A program made the position numbers and the translations under genes. A DNA stretch of 64,000 nt from Amblyornis subalaris. Lineage: Eukaryota; Chordata; Aves; Passeriformes; Ptilonorhynchidae. This document shows, piece by piece, positions 39,874 to 52,400 of this stretch. Position 1 is the stretch's first letter; every line of letters begins with the position of its first letter. The stretch lies in the NCBI GenBank assembly GCA_018881555.1, contig JACAXG010000110.1, forward strand, positions 541,695 through 605,694. Direction: 5' to 3'. The notes under the pieces were generated by a model. It worked only from the letters and a program-made list of their open reading frames with translations. It was not told the origin of the DNA and did no database searches.

Positions 39874-41761
39874 GTCATCCTGTACTCAAGGGAGGTTTCC
39901 CACCTTCCTTGACAGACACCTGTCCTTCAAACCAGGACACAGTTAAAAACAAAAAATGTTTCTATAAATACATTGGTGGCAAAAGGAGAGTCAAGGAGTG
40001 TCTCCATCATTTGCTGAATGCAGAGGGTAGTGTAGTGAAGGGGATGAGGAAAAGGCAGAGGTACTTAATGCCTTCTTTGCCTCAGCCTTCAAAATCTAGA
40101 CCAGTTTTCCTCAGCATACCCCGCTCCCTGAGCTGGAAGTTGGTGATAGGGTGGGTGAAGCCCCCACAACCCAGGAGCAGATGGTTAGTGACCTGCTATG
40201 CCAATTAGACATGTGCAAGTTATGGGCCCTGGTGGGATCCACCTCAGGTGGGTTCCCACCTCATGAGGGAACTGATGAAAGAACTTGCCAAACCACTCTC
40301 AATCATCTACCTGCAGTCCTGGTCAACTGCAGAAGTTCCAGCTGACTGGAAATTAGCAAATGTAACACCCATCTATGAGAAAGGTCAGAAGGATGATCCG
40401 GGGAACTACAGACCTGACAGCCTAACCTCTGTTCCAGGTGAGGTTATGGAAGAGATTATCCTGAGTGCCATTACACTGCACATACAGGACAGTCAGGGGC
40501 CAGGATCAGGCCCAAGCAACATGGATTTATGAAAGGACGGTCCTGTTTGACCAACCTGATCTCCTTCTACAACACAGTGACCCACTTAGTAGATGAGGGA
40601 AAGGCTGTGGATGAAGTTTATCTAGGCTTCAGTAAAGCCTTTGACACCATCTCCCACAGCATCCCCTAGAAAAACTGGCTGCTCATGGCTTGGACAGGTG
40701 CACTCTTGGATGGGTAAAAAACTGGCTGGATGGCTGAGCCCAGAGAGTGGTGGTGAATGGAGTTAAATCCAGTTGGTGGCCAGTCACTAGTGGTGTTCCC
40801 TAGGGCTCAGTTTGGGGCCAGTCCTGTTTTACATCTTTACTGATGATTTGGACGTGGGAATTGAGTGCACCCTCAGTAAACTTGCTGACGAGATCAAGTT
40901 GGGTGGGAGACTTGATCCGCACGAGGACGGAAAGGCTCAGCAGGGAGATCTGGACAGCCTCGATCAATGGGCTGAGCACACAACTGCAGGACGTTCAACA
41001 AGGCCCAGTGCCGGGTCCTGCACTTGGGTCACAGCAAGGACCCAAGGACACCAGGCAGAGCCACAGGCTGGGGAGGAGTGGCTGGAAGGCTGGACGAAAA
41101 GGGACCCGGGTGGTGCTGGTTGACAGCAGCTGAACACAAGCCAGTGTGTGCCCAGGTGGCCAAGAAGGACAATGGCATCTTGGCCTGGATCACCAATAGT
41201 GTGGCCAGCAGGACTCAGGAAGTGATCATCCCCCTGAAATCTTCACCTACAGTACTGTGTTCAGTTCTGGTCCCCTCACTTTGAAAATTACACTGAGGTG
41301 CTGGAGCACATCCAGCAAAGGGCAATAAGGCATGAGAAGCACCCAGAGAACATGTCTTACAAGGAATGACTGAGGGAGCTGGGTTTCTTTAGTCTAAAGA
41401 AGAGGAGGCTTCGGGGGAACTTCATCACTCTATACAACTCCCTGAAAGGAGGATGTGGCCAGGTAGGGTCTCTCCTGTGGTGCCTGCAGATTTAGAGGAA
41501 GTGGATTTAGGATGAGACAGGCAAGATTCAGATTAGAAATTAGCAAAAAGTTTTTCACTGTTAGAGTGGTGAGGCATTGGAGTAGGTTGCGCAGGGAGGT
41601 GGTGGAGGAACCATCCCTGGAGATGTTTAAGAGGCATCTGGATCTGGTGCTGGGTGATGTGGTCTAGTGGTTTAGAGGTTACAGTGGTGCTGCTAGGTGG
41701 ATGGTTGGACATGATTAATCTTAGAGGTGTCTTCCAACCTCGACGATTCTATGATTCCATC

Positions 41762-43237
41762 TGATCATTCACTAAGTGATAGGTAAGTACATAAGGTTCA
41801 AACGCGGAGGTCTTTCATTTCTATCACCAAGAATCCTTTAAGTCTTGTGGGATCCAGACATCATTTGTGTCTCTTCCCAACACTTGAATGAAAAAAGTCA
41901 AGTTGGTTGTACAGAAATTACCTCAGTGGGGAGAAGCTTCTCTCCTTGAGACAAATGATGCTTCAGTGACCACAAACTGGAGTTCAAGAGGAGGGCATAA
42001 ACCCCCACTGGGTAATTATGCACAGTATACCTACTGGAGAAATTACTGAAAGATTTTGCAGTCCCCCACAGTTAATGATTAACGTATGTTCAAAAACAAG
42101 ACATAATCTGTTCATATCTCTTCCTATATATTTTTTAGCCTAATGTAATTAAGGTCATTAAAATGTCAGATTTTGCTCTTGGCCCTTAGTTAACATTTGG
42201 CAAACTCTGAATAGTTTAATTATATGTTCTGTAAAGGATTATAAATAGTATTTTACATTTTTAATAGCAAGCCTTCTATTCGTACATTAAGAAAAGCCTA
42301 AAAATAACTTCTATCTCTTTTGTTTATCTGTCTCTTATATTTCTTTCTAATAAGTTTCTGTTTGAACAGAATTACTTCATTCCCTCCACATCATAGGGGA
42401 GGTCTCTAAGCTCTTCTCTGTTGTGACTCTTGGAACATTGTCCCTCTAGAAAAGAGTCTGTAAAGTTCTTTTTCCTGAGGATTCACTTTGACAAATGTGA
42501 AGTTTTCACCTGAGGAAGTTATTTAGTTACTGCTTCCAGTATCAAATTCAGAAAAGCGTTATCAGTAACCAGTTCTATAAACAGCTCTTCTCTCTCTTTG
42601 AACTGTGTTAGTCAATGCATATGGTTTGGAGCAAACATCTATTTCTGTACCATATTTGGTTTCTCTTGCAACCATCTTTCTGGTGCTTAGATAGAGAAAT
42701 AAATTTCAAGCCTTTTCAGTAAGTAATAGCATTGACCACATTTTTAACTGAGAGGGCAGATGAAAATTAATATCAGCATTTAAATTTAAAAGTTTTAAAA
42801 AAGTGTTCCCAGATTAAGAACAGCGGAATCTAGTTGTAATAAATCTAACTATTAAAAAAGTGAGTTTGGTTTCCTAGCTGCTGTAAATCAGGATAGTTAA
42901 ATCAGAATGTAATTATCAATGGCCACAAATTATAACAAACCTGAGAACGTAGTAAGATTCAATGGAGTCTGTGACAGCTAAAATTCAATACCCTCAGTCA
43001 CATGGGCACAGACAAAAATATAATACTCATTGCCATTGAAACCGTTCACGAAGTGTAGGATGAAGATTTTGGCTGCTGTACATAATAATCCATTATTCCA
43101 TGTTTAAGTTGGTTGAATAGGGGAAAGAAGCAGGCTAAAAAATTTGCTGCTGAAGAGGAATTGTTTCTTGGTTGCTCTGTACCACAGTAATAGTTGCATC
43201 TTTTTCATCATTAAGCATGTCCTATGTTTCTTAATGA
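41762..43237. other. Intergenic, no gene recognised
   Basis: AT-rich sequence between two repeat clusters. No exon, RNA gene or repeat family was recognised. Confidence 0.6.
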
Positions 43238-43388
43238 GATGCTGTCCTGGTTTTAAAGACAGGTGTCTGTCAAGGAAGGTGGGAAACCTTCCTGGGATAG
43301 AGTATGACCCTTCTGCCTCCGAATTACTATACCCTTGAAATTATGGGGCTTTTAGGCAAAGATGTGGTAAAAAAGAATAACAGTTCTT

Positions 43389-44000
43389 TGTGGGGGGTGA
43401 AATCTCAGAAGCTGCTGTTGCTAGCATAGCAGGCTCCACCTCCGATGTGGAAGACTCCTTCCAGGAGGAGGAGTCAGTAGGCAGGACCAGCGTGTAGGAC
43501 CCGCCCCTCCCTTTAGGAGTGGGCTGTCACTCAGGTCCTGAACCCTCCTCACCTTCCAGAAGGTTCTGTCTTATTCGATGTATTATTGGTTGATGTTCTT
43601 TGTACCCTCCCCTCAGATGTTTTTATTGGTTCCCAAACCCTCGGACCCTCCCCAAACCCCTCTCCCTATTGGTTGTATCCCCAAACTCCTCCTCTCTTCC
43701 CCTTCCCTTAAAAGTCTGTGCACGGCTGAGCTCCGGGGGACTTCTCCTTCACCACTCTTCCTCCTGGAACCCTTGTCCCTTACCCTCCTTAAAGGAGATC
43801 ACGGGCAGACCCCCTCCCACAACCCTTTGCCTCCTGTGCCTGATTTCTAACGCGCCCTGCCTGTTGCTCACCCTGAGCTGACCTATCTCTGCGTGATCCA
43901 CCCATGCCACGCCTAGGAGCGACACCACCAGGTCATGGACCCTCAGGCTTTAAGAGCCGATGTTGGGGCTGAGGGCAGCCTGTGAAAACGCCAGGCAACT
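43389..44000 (+). mobile_element. 612-bp solo LTR nested inside ERVL-like LTR copy B
   Basis: Absent from copy A at the corresponding point. It begins TGTGGGGGGTGAAATC. Its flanks, GTTCTT (43383-43388) and GTTCCT (44001-44006), form a 6-bp duplication with one mismatch, and copy A carries GTTCTT once in the same context. Three ATTGG (inverted CCAAT) boxes at 43585, 43625 and 43668 precede a CCCTTAAAAG TATA-like site at about 43706-43714. This is the same layout as the LTR of the retrovirus at 59301. The right end does not read CA, so it may be mutated. Confidence 0.65.
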
Positions 44001-44440
44001 GTTCCTGACTAGGATTACATATCTATATATATAAAACAAGACAGATAAATGGCAACAGTTAGAGAACAGACAAACCCCATGACATTCCTTTCTCTGTTGC
44101 TGGGCAATTCTCTGTTGCGGCGGAGAGGCTGCGGTGACTCCTCTGCGGCTGCAGGGGGCGCTGTGGCACGAATGCGGCGACCTCTCCACGTGGCAATGGC
44201 GGCTCTGGCGAGAAGGAAAGGGGGGAATCGCTCCTGGTGCGAACTCACGGGGCAGCAGCACGGCTCAGCACCAACCTCGGCAGCTGGCAGCAAGCAGCGC
44301 AGGCAGGCAGAGTTGACTGGGAAGCGATGGACCTCAGTACCACCCACCAAGGGGCCAGCAGAAGGTGGGAACAGCAGAGACGAGCAGACCCCAGCGCTGA
44401 CCCACGTGGAGGAGAAACCCAGGCTGGCGGCAGAGGTGAG

Positions 44441-44537
44441 CAGCTCCAGGTGTCAACAGTTACAGCATAACTCTGCACCCAACTGCTGGCAGCTCCAGGC
44501 ACCAACAGTTACAGCATAACTCTGCACCCTGTGCCGC
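44441..44537. repeat. 49-bp tandem duplication inside LTR copy B
   Basis: CAGCTCCAGG...ACAGCATAACTCTGCACCC occurs twice head to tail with a 49-bp period (starts 44441 and 44490), with few differences. Copy A has only one such unit. Confidence 0.85.
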
Positions 44538-45018
44538 AGTAGGACCCTCACAGAGATGTCACAGTGTATCTGTGCTCTGGAGCGAGCGGGCAGAGATGTC
44601 GCAGTGTAGCAGCGTTCCGGGATCAAAAACTGCGGACACGACCGTCCTCACTGAACGCTGAGCGGAGAAGAGCGCGAGCCGCGCCTCCGCCTCCTCTCGC
44701 CAAAGTTTCAAAAAGTCCCTTCACCTCTCACAATGATAAGCTCCAGCCTCTGGGGAAACAATCCACTGACGAACATTCCCAGCTCTTATTTCTTTAACCA
44801 GGGATATTATCGTGGCTTGTGGGTTGGGAAGGCAATCCTTTTCGTCCTTAAGAATTGCCCATTCTGCATGATCATTGTGGCATGCAGGTGGGGAGGCAAC
44901 TTTTTTTGTTCTTAAGTATCACCCATTAGTTCCCGGCCAACGCCTCCCCGCCTCCACAGGTCTCCCTGCTAGATGGGGCAAAAACAAAAAATTCATTTGT
45001 TGAACCCATAACAGATGC

Positions 45019-46268
45019 AAATGAAGGTGATGTCATCAGATGCAAGATACTGATTGCAAGTGTGTCATTCCTTTAAAGCACAGGCAGTGCAAAAATACTT
45101 ATATCCAAGACCATTAAAATAACTGCAAACTGTCCTATAAGACAATCATGGCATATCTTCTCCATGACGGCTATAACCCTGAACTCATCACTATTCACCC
45201 ACAGGGTCACCTCTGTTAGAGATACATTCCTGACTGGCATATGCCGGTTTTTGCTGTAATGTTTATCATGTCGTTCTGATGATGGTTTAACCAATGCTCT
45301 CTCTATAATTTTTGTTATCTGCATACCAATATGTCTGCCTGCTGCTCTGGGGATCATTGTAATGAAGACTACCTCAAAAGAAGTTCTGGTTCTGGTATGT
45401 ACATGTTACTTTTTCTGACTTATTTCCCCATGTTTTATTTGTCTTCTGTTGAGGTTCATTGAAAGTGAATCTTTATCAGTTTACTTCTGTATTAGGCTAC
45501 TGTTTTCCTTCATACGTGAGGTGGATCTTCTGATTCCTCATAGGATGGTGCTCACAGAATGATCACAGAAGAAATGCAGTTAATCATAAGCTAAAGAAAC
45601 TTGTTTTTCAGGAAAATCCTCACCAATTTTACAGTAAGTTCTACAGTTATAAGAGCAGCAAGTTTACCAAGTATATATGGACAGCTTCCCAATATCATTT
45701 TTCTTCAGAACTACACTAAAATAAAAATTGAGGTAAGCAAAAATCAATTAATAAATGGATTCTTGGAATAAGAATCTTCATCAAACAATAAATTATTTTC
45801 TTCTGTGCTCAACTGGTATTTGCTTCAGACAGAGAGAGTTGAGTGTGCTGGTTTTGCAAAGCATTTTAAGCGCATATGTAATAGTCATAAAACATATAGT
45901 TCTGCTTGCATGGGTATGTCCCACTGACATATACAGGCAAGCCACGTCCCCCAAAAATATTCAAAATTCAGATAGGAGCAATAGATTAAGCTCTGATCAT
46001 TTTAAAAACAAGGTGATTTTGCACTGAAGCTCCTTCCATTGTCTTCAGTGAGGAAAGGCTTTTTTTCAACACTTTATTTTCATGCTTATCATTGCTAGTT
46101 GACACTAACTGATTGCTCATTTTTCTAATGGATAAGAATAATAAAAGAAGTATAGAGCCAGAATTTGTCTCTCTAATTTTCTCTTGATGAAAAATATTTT
46201 AATTTTTGTAAATAAAGGACAATTCTTTAGTCCACAAGGAGAATTATTCATGAGCATGGTTACCTTCC
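45019..46268. other. Intergenic, no gene recognised
   Basis: AT-rich sequence between the LTR cluster and a CR1 fragment. Nothing identifiable was seen. Confidence 0.6.
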
Positions 46269-46270
46269 CC

Positions 46271-46705
46271 TAGAACAGGTTGCTCAGAGCCTCATCCAGC
46301 CTGGCCTTCCACACTTCTGGGGATGCAGCATCCACAACTTCTCCAAGCAACCTGTTCCAGGGCCTCACCATTCTTACAGTAAATACTTTCTTCCTAATAT
46401 CTAATTTAAATCTACCCTCCTTCGGCTTAAAGCCATTGACCCTTATCCTATCACTGCTTGCCCTTGCCCTTGAAAAGTCCCTTTCCAACCCTCTTGTAAC
46501 CCCTTTTTGGTACTGGAAGGTGCTACAATGTCCCCTCAGAGACTTCTCTTCTTCAAGCTGGACAAACCCAGTTCCCTCACACTGTCTCCGTAGAAGAAGT
46601 GTTCCAGCCTTCTGATCAACTTAGTGGCTCTTCTCTGGATTTCTTTCAACAGGTCCACATCTTGCAATCATTGCAATCAGCATTTCTGCACCAGGATGGA
46701 GTTCT
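46271..46705 (-). mobile_element. CR1 LINE fragment, minus orientation
   Basis: Reverse-strand CR1 phrases run through the block: GAACAGGTTGCTCAGAGCCT, CAAGCAACCTGTTCCAGGGC, CTTCTTCAAGCTGGACAAAC and CTCTTCTCTGGATTTCTTTC. The far 3' tail (AGAATCATAGAATC) is missing and the right end is approximate. Frames are broken. Confidence 0.9.
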
Positions 46706-48827
46706 CCCGAAAATTTAGAATAATTCAAACTAGACAGGCATTGTCTTCCTGGCAGATCAGATGTGGTAATTTAACATCTTTCTCTGGATTTGTCATGGTA
46801 ATGGCCTGGTTTCAAAGGACCAGGATGCGCAATTGTCTTCACTTGTGTGATTTTAGACTGGAAAACCACGACTTGTGTGAGAGACAAGAAGTTTTGGATA
46901 TCTACAGGCTAGACCTTCTTTTTTGCACAGCAGGATACTTAATTGGACTAAATGTCTATTACTTCCTAAGTGCAAGTACATGTACAGGGCTGTTTGTCTT
47001 TTCACTGGATACTAACTGTACTAGGACATGTATTTTAGAAAAAAATCAGGCTGCAGCCCATAGCTTGTCTTATTAATTATCAGTCCCAAAATTAATTCCT
47101 AGGAGCACAGTCTCTGTCAAGTTTCAGGAGATTTTCAGCCACAGCCTAAGACTAGGCATTTGCTTCTTTCTAGGATTCTTAGAATAGTCACTTCCAAATA
47201 TTTTTTATTGAGGAGCCTGAATGTGGTGAATTTATGTTTGTTTATTTACTTATATTAATGTGTCACTATACTAACAGATTATGCATGTTATCAAATGCAC
47301 ATAAAATATAAAATAAAAAAGATAAAACTCAGGACAGTTGAAAATACTATTTTATTTGTTAATGGGGCAAAAAATATTCTCTTTACACACTCCAACAGAT
47401 TTTCTTGTGCACATCCTGGGTTGCACACACCACTTCAAAGACCACTGTCCTAAAGTTCTGTCATCATCATTTTTTTTTCTAAGCAAAGTCTACCCCTGTG
47501 TAATTTACAAGTCACTATCAATGACAATGGTTTTCTGCATTATAGTTTAAATGTCAGGGAGCATTCAGCAGTGTGAAGTGTACAATGGAGCTGGAGCCAG
47601 GCCTGCCAGCTCTGCCAACAATGTAGAGCTATTTTTTTTTCTGCAAAGATATCATACGTCACCATGTCAAAGAATTGCCAACATATAATTGCATATGAAA
47701 ATGTAGATACCTCTGTAGATGCCATGCATGACACAAACTACCTGTAAAAATCAGAGAAAGAAACTGGAAAAGAACAGAAAATAATCTCACAGATGAGACT
47801 GTGAAACTTGTGAATAAAATCCTGGTTCCACTGAAATTCAAAGTTCTCATACACTACCACTAGGTTAAAATTCTGTATCAAATACAGATTGTAAGCACCT
47901 TAGTCAAAGACAGGCAAGATTTCAAACATGAGCACTGACAGTTAGGTCAATGAATATCTTTAGAAAGATGTGCAAAAACCATGTTTTATTTGCTGGAAAG
48001 AAACTGGTCTGGTGGAATGCATTAGGTAATAAGCTGTCAGAAAAGAACTCAGTCTTGTAAATTGAATGAAAATGTACTTAAATGTATTTTAGCTGGCAAT
48101 CAGAAACAGCCAGTTTAATTAATTTTTAAATACATATCAGGTGCAGGAAGGCAACCCAAATTTTGAGAATTCCATTTAGAATTCAGCTAATAATTATGAA
48201 AAACAGCATAGAAGAAGCAAAAGCTACGCCAGTTCTCTTCAAAAAGGTATAACATGCAGGTTGAAGTGGAATGGTAAATGTTCTGCTTTTGGCAAGATTT
48301 TTTGTGAAGAGTTTAAAGACCACAACTACAGCAGCAAAATACATCCTTTAACATATAGTGATTCCAGGGATCACAGAGGGACTATTTGAATGCTTAGAGA
48401 TAACTCTTGATTCAGCAAAATACTTATAAAGTGTTGAAACTGGCAGGCATTTACATTCTTCAGTGCTACTGACTGAAATCACATAGCTGCATGTCTGCTT
48501 GTTGTTACACATCAGTACTCTTCAGTGGTGTTTCTGCCTTAGGGAAGCAGAAAAATCTGTCAAATCTCTAAGACCAACACATTAAATGGTGATATGGACA
48601 CAAGAGTGAATTACTAGACCATATAGTCTTGAAACAAAAGTAGATGAGAATGCCCTTAAAATATGTATGCGCAAACAGTGGCTGGAATGATCCAACATGT
48701 TGTGATACTCCAGACGGGTGTCTCTAGTTTTTTCTTTCAGACACCTGTGATTAGGAATCAGTTAATAGGTAAAATGCAATAAGCCTTAGTGTGTATGTAA
48801 TACGTAATCCTCAGGAGTTCCAGGATG
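46706..48827. other. Intergenic, no gene recognised
   Basis: AT-rich sequence. The 150-codon ORF at 46624-47076 starts inside the CR1 fragment and has no recognisable domain; it is taken as chance. Confidence 0.55.
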
Positions 48828-48833
48828 AAATGC

Positions 48834-49430
48834 TGCCGTGGTGCGGGATGGTGGTATGTTGCCGCAGCCTTCCGGAAGCGTCTCCGGCAGGGGAAGCCAC
48901 TTTGGCCCTGATGGCCAGACGACGACTCAGCAACTCACGCTCCTGCAGCGCAGGGCAAGCCCACACACTGACGCGCAGAGATATTAAAAGGCAGCCGGTG
49001 ACAAGGAGGCAAGATGGGTTCTTTGTATGGGTTCCAGCAACAGCGTTTATTGAAAAAGGTCCACGGACAAAGAACAAAATGGAGACCAGGGTACAGGCTT
49101 AAGTATAGTGTTCGGAGGGCAGGCAGAACAACACAGCCAATGGGCTGAGGGGCAGGGGGCAGAGTAAGGGTACGAGAACCAATGGAGATACAGGGAAGGA
49201 GGGATTAGGGAAGGAGAGCCAATGGGGGTTACAATCAAAAAGAATTTTCTAGAAGGGGATACATATATGGAATAAAGGGGTAGAGAACCGTAACCCAATC
49301 CCAACAAGGGAGAAACCATTGTGAAATAGAAGGGGGTTCTCAGGCCTTTAGAATGGCCCACAAATGGGCTTGGGCTGCTCCTGAGTCCTGCGGCTGGCTG
49401 GTCTCTGCAGTGGCTTGAACCACTGCAACA
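48834..49430 (-). mobile_element. 597-bp class II solo LTR, minus orientation
   Basis: On the plus strand it starts TGCCGTGGTGC and ends CCACTGCAACA. A perfect 6-bp duplication, AAATGC, flanks it (48828-48833 and 49431-49436). Read on the minus strand it opens TGTTGCAGTGGTTCAAGCC, very like the TGTAGCGGCGGTTCAGGCC opening of the retroviral LTR at 59301, so the two belong to related families. It carries three CCAAT boxes (plus-strand positions 49137, 49179 and 49219) and an AATAAA polyadenylation signal at 49048-49053 on the minus strand. No internal retroviral sequence remains, so it is a solo LTR formed by recombination. Confidence 0.88.
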
Positions 49431-49436
49431 AAATGC

Positions 49437-52400
49437 CTCAGGTTTGAGCCTAACAAATAGCATTTTGTAATCTTCCTATAGAGCTTGCTGCCTCTCAGTC
49501 ATCATTTCAGTTCAGGTTAGCAATTCTAAAATTAAACGAGACCTCAGCTACTGCCTGGGCTGCAGTGAGGTACAAAGAATTGCCAGAGATGCTGCCAGTA
49601 CCCTCATAGGCACCTGAAAACACCGAAACAGGTTGAAATTCATGTGGAACTTTCTCAAACTTCTTCTGCCCTAACAGAAGTGGTCCAAGCAATACAGTAT
49701 CAGTGAAATACATTGAAATAGCTCTAAATATCATGTCAGCTCAGTTTATATCATATTTTCTAGGGATCTGTTTATTTGGGCCTGGGAAGGGGGGGGTTTC
49801 TGTTGATGAAGTAAAAAATGTAATTGGAATTAATGCGTATGGGACCAGGAAAATACAGCTTAATAAATTTTTAAAGAGGAACATAACCAATTGATTACAG
49901 ACTTCAGGAAGTCAATCTCACAGAGACAGTAGAAAGAGCAAGACCTGTTTTCACATTGTAGAAGAAACAATGCATCAGCACTCTAATGAAAGAAGTGTCC
50001 TAGCTGACTCAAGCTGCTAAAAACCATTGTTTAGCTGGGAACCTGCCAAATGTTCCTCATACACACAGAGTGGAAATACTGAAAAAAATTAATGAACAAA
50101 TAAAAGCTAATAGGATATTAGCTATATCCTATTAGCAAAGAAGTCTGTGCAACATAACAGAATTAAGTTGGGGAGAACTTTGTCACTAAATTATTGGTAA
50201 CTGAATGTTTAATACCCTGGTCAAGAGTTTATGCTATGCGCATTTTACAACTGGAGTTGAAAAAAAGAACAATAAAAAATTGTTGGCTAGAATGAATGTA
50301 ATCTACCATCAAAGAAAGTCATAGCTTAAAAAACAACCCTTCCTTTAAAAGGAAATGATAGAATGACTCTATGTTATAGTGGTTATAGCTGCATATATGG
50401 TGTATAAGCAAATTTTGGAGATTGTGAGTTAAAAACAGAAAGCCATCTCTCCTCCAGAAATCCTTTCTACTCATACGCTGTAAGTTTCTCATTCCTATAG
50501 GCATAGAGCTCAAACACTGCAGAGTCTGGCTGTGTGCTAGGACCAAGGGACAGCAAGCTCACATGTTTGTGTACTCTCCAGGATCATCTTCTCTCAGGAA
50601 GCCAGAATGGTTTTGACAAATGGAGAGAAATTGGACAGAAATACATCTGATCAATTTTTGGCTACACATGTCCACTATTTATCATTCTGAGATGCGGGGT
50701 CACACTTGATGTAAAGTAAAACACACATTTTTGTAGATGATGAATATTTATGGACTGAGAATTTCATGGACATCAGGAGAAAAAAAATTAGGCTAACACT
50801 GAGTACAATTAAAAATGTTTCCGTAGGCATTTTAATGTATTTAATTACTACTTCAATTATTAGTTTCTATTAATAATTTAAACAGTTTGGGAAGTATCAG
50901 CCATCAACAACACCCAGTTCTCTAACCACATTCAATATAGACCAAGGCAGGCGGCTCACACTGTTCCAGTCAATTAAATTGGAATGCTCTAGAGCAGCAA
51001 AATGAGATGCGTGAAAAGGCCCACAGCTATGCTGACAAACTCTCTTAGCACCCAGAAGGTGGTAGTTGATACAATATGTCTTTCAGTAACACCACAGAGG
51101 CACAGGAATAGACTGGAAGTGCAAATGACCAGAGATTCAGGGTTCCAGGGAAAGTACCTCCAAGAGAAAGTAGATTCCAGTGCATGGGCAGGTTTTAACT
51201 ACCGCATAGCAACTGGGAAGCTATAAACTGCAGTGGTAGGTAATCCAGGTGTATTGCTACACTTGTAACTTGATGCCTGATGTGTCACACACACCCTCCT
51301 GTACGCAAATCTGAACACTTAGTTACACATTTCGAGTCTTTTCTGTGATAAACTGCCCAGACTGTGGAATAGGAGGGATTGCTCCTTTACCTTAACAGAC
51401 ACAAATTTCATATAGTTCTAAATTTTGTTAATCTACTTCACTTCCACACCCAGATTTTCTTCTGTTCATTTGGTTTCACATTGGCAGCAAACTAGGCTGC
51501 AGTCTTGGCATAGGATCATTGCAATGGGATTTTGCTGAAATTAGCAATATCCATAAAATGAGAAAATGTGCAATGTCTGGTTATGCAGGATCCTTGGCTA
51601 GTGAAACTGCAGGTTTGGCAGTAGCGGAAAAAAAACTTTTTTCAGAAACTGATGAAATTAAGTCCTGATAGGCTAAATTCTGATCATTTAGCCTGGTCTT
51701 TTACATGGCACAGGCTGTTCCATTTCTGCCAATTATCTCAATACTTATCCAAATAATTTATTACCCAATTTTGATTTGAAGGCATTTGATCATTAAAAAA
51801 AAAAAAAAAAACTTTGATAGTTTGTTCCAATATTTCACAATTTTTTTGTTAAAGTCCATGCTCAACATCCAGTTTTAATTAATCTCATTTCAGCTTCAAG
51901 TTCTAATTTACAGCAATTACACTTCTAATATTTCTTTTTGTTTACAGACAGAGAAGAGAGTGTTTAGCTGTAGAGTATTCCACAGAAAAAAAATCTAAGG
52001 ATTAAAGTAACTTTCAGAATAATAATCTCTCCCAGTTTTGAAAAGCTCTTTAAAATTTTATGGTACATTATTTCCCTATACTTCTCCATAAAGAGTCATA
52101 TTCACCACCAGGTTTGGAAGTATTTCTACATCTGTTCATAAGCATTCAGCTGCTTCCCCTGGTTCATTGCTTGATCATTAAAATACTCACTCATTTTAAA
52201 ATTAAAACCATTCAGAATCACCATTCTTTTCAAGGAAAATCTAGAGTTAGTGTATTTTCAACCTTAACAAAGCCTTTTCCAATCTGTGAATACATAGTCA
52301 CTTGTAAGTTATATTCACACTAGCTGGCCACGATAAATGTATATTTAATGCACAGCACTTCTCTGAATATTAAAAAAAATCTGTAATGTTCAGTAATTAA

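Larger units (their letters stand above)
38469..39939 (+). mobile_element. ERVL-like solo LTR inserted in CR1 (copy A)
   Basis: Begins TGTTATGGGTT and ends AAACCAGGACA, giving TGT...ACA termini. It interrupts the CR1 text, which resumes cleanly at 39945. Flanks are CAGTC (38464-38468) and CAGTT (39940-39944), a probable 5-bp duplication with one mismatch. The 1471 bp include a younger nested LTR plus its duplication (342 bp), so the element itself is about 1129 bp. The middle is CpG-rich (38800-39260). A reversed copy lies at 43243-45013 and confirms both ends. ORFs of 235 and 237 codons in two different frames are overlapping and lack domains, so they are not called as genes. A 5-bp duplication and a CCAGGACA end suit class III (ERVL-type) elements. 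Confidence 0.8.
37520..41760 (+). mobile_element. CR1 LINE, long copy, plus orientation, interrupted by an LTR
   Basis: This is the longest CR1 copy in the window, about 2.75 kb once the nested insertion (38469-39939) is subtracted. The left part (about 37520-38463) corresponds to the endonuclease half of ORF2. The right part (39945-41760) carries the reverse transcriptase region, with recognisable phrases such as AGTAAAGCCTTTGACACC (the RT motif A region), GGGAACTACAGACCTGACAG, and a TTTACTGATGATTTGGACGTG segment, then the 3' UTR and a final GATTCTATGATTCC tail. Stop codons and frame changes break the ORF throughout, so it is inactive. The left boundary is approximate; the copy is 5'-truncated. 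One ambiguous base is present at 38385. Confidence 0.9.
43243..45013 (-). mobile_element. ERVL-like solo LTR, minus orientation (copy B)
   Basis: The same family as the LTR at 38469-39939 but reversed. On the plus strand it begins TGTCCTGGTTTT and ends AACCCATAACA, flanked by a perfect 5-bp duplication GATGC (43238-43242 and 45014-45018). The total of 1771 bp includes a nested LTR with its duplication (618 bp), leaving about 1153 bp, close to copy A. The sister copies diverge visibly, so both are old. The ORFs of 77-156 codons inside are repeat-derived. Confidence 0.85.
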
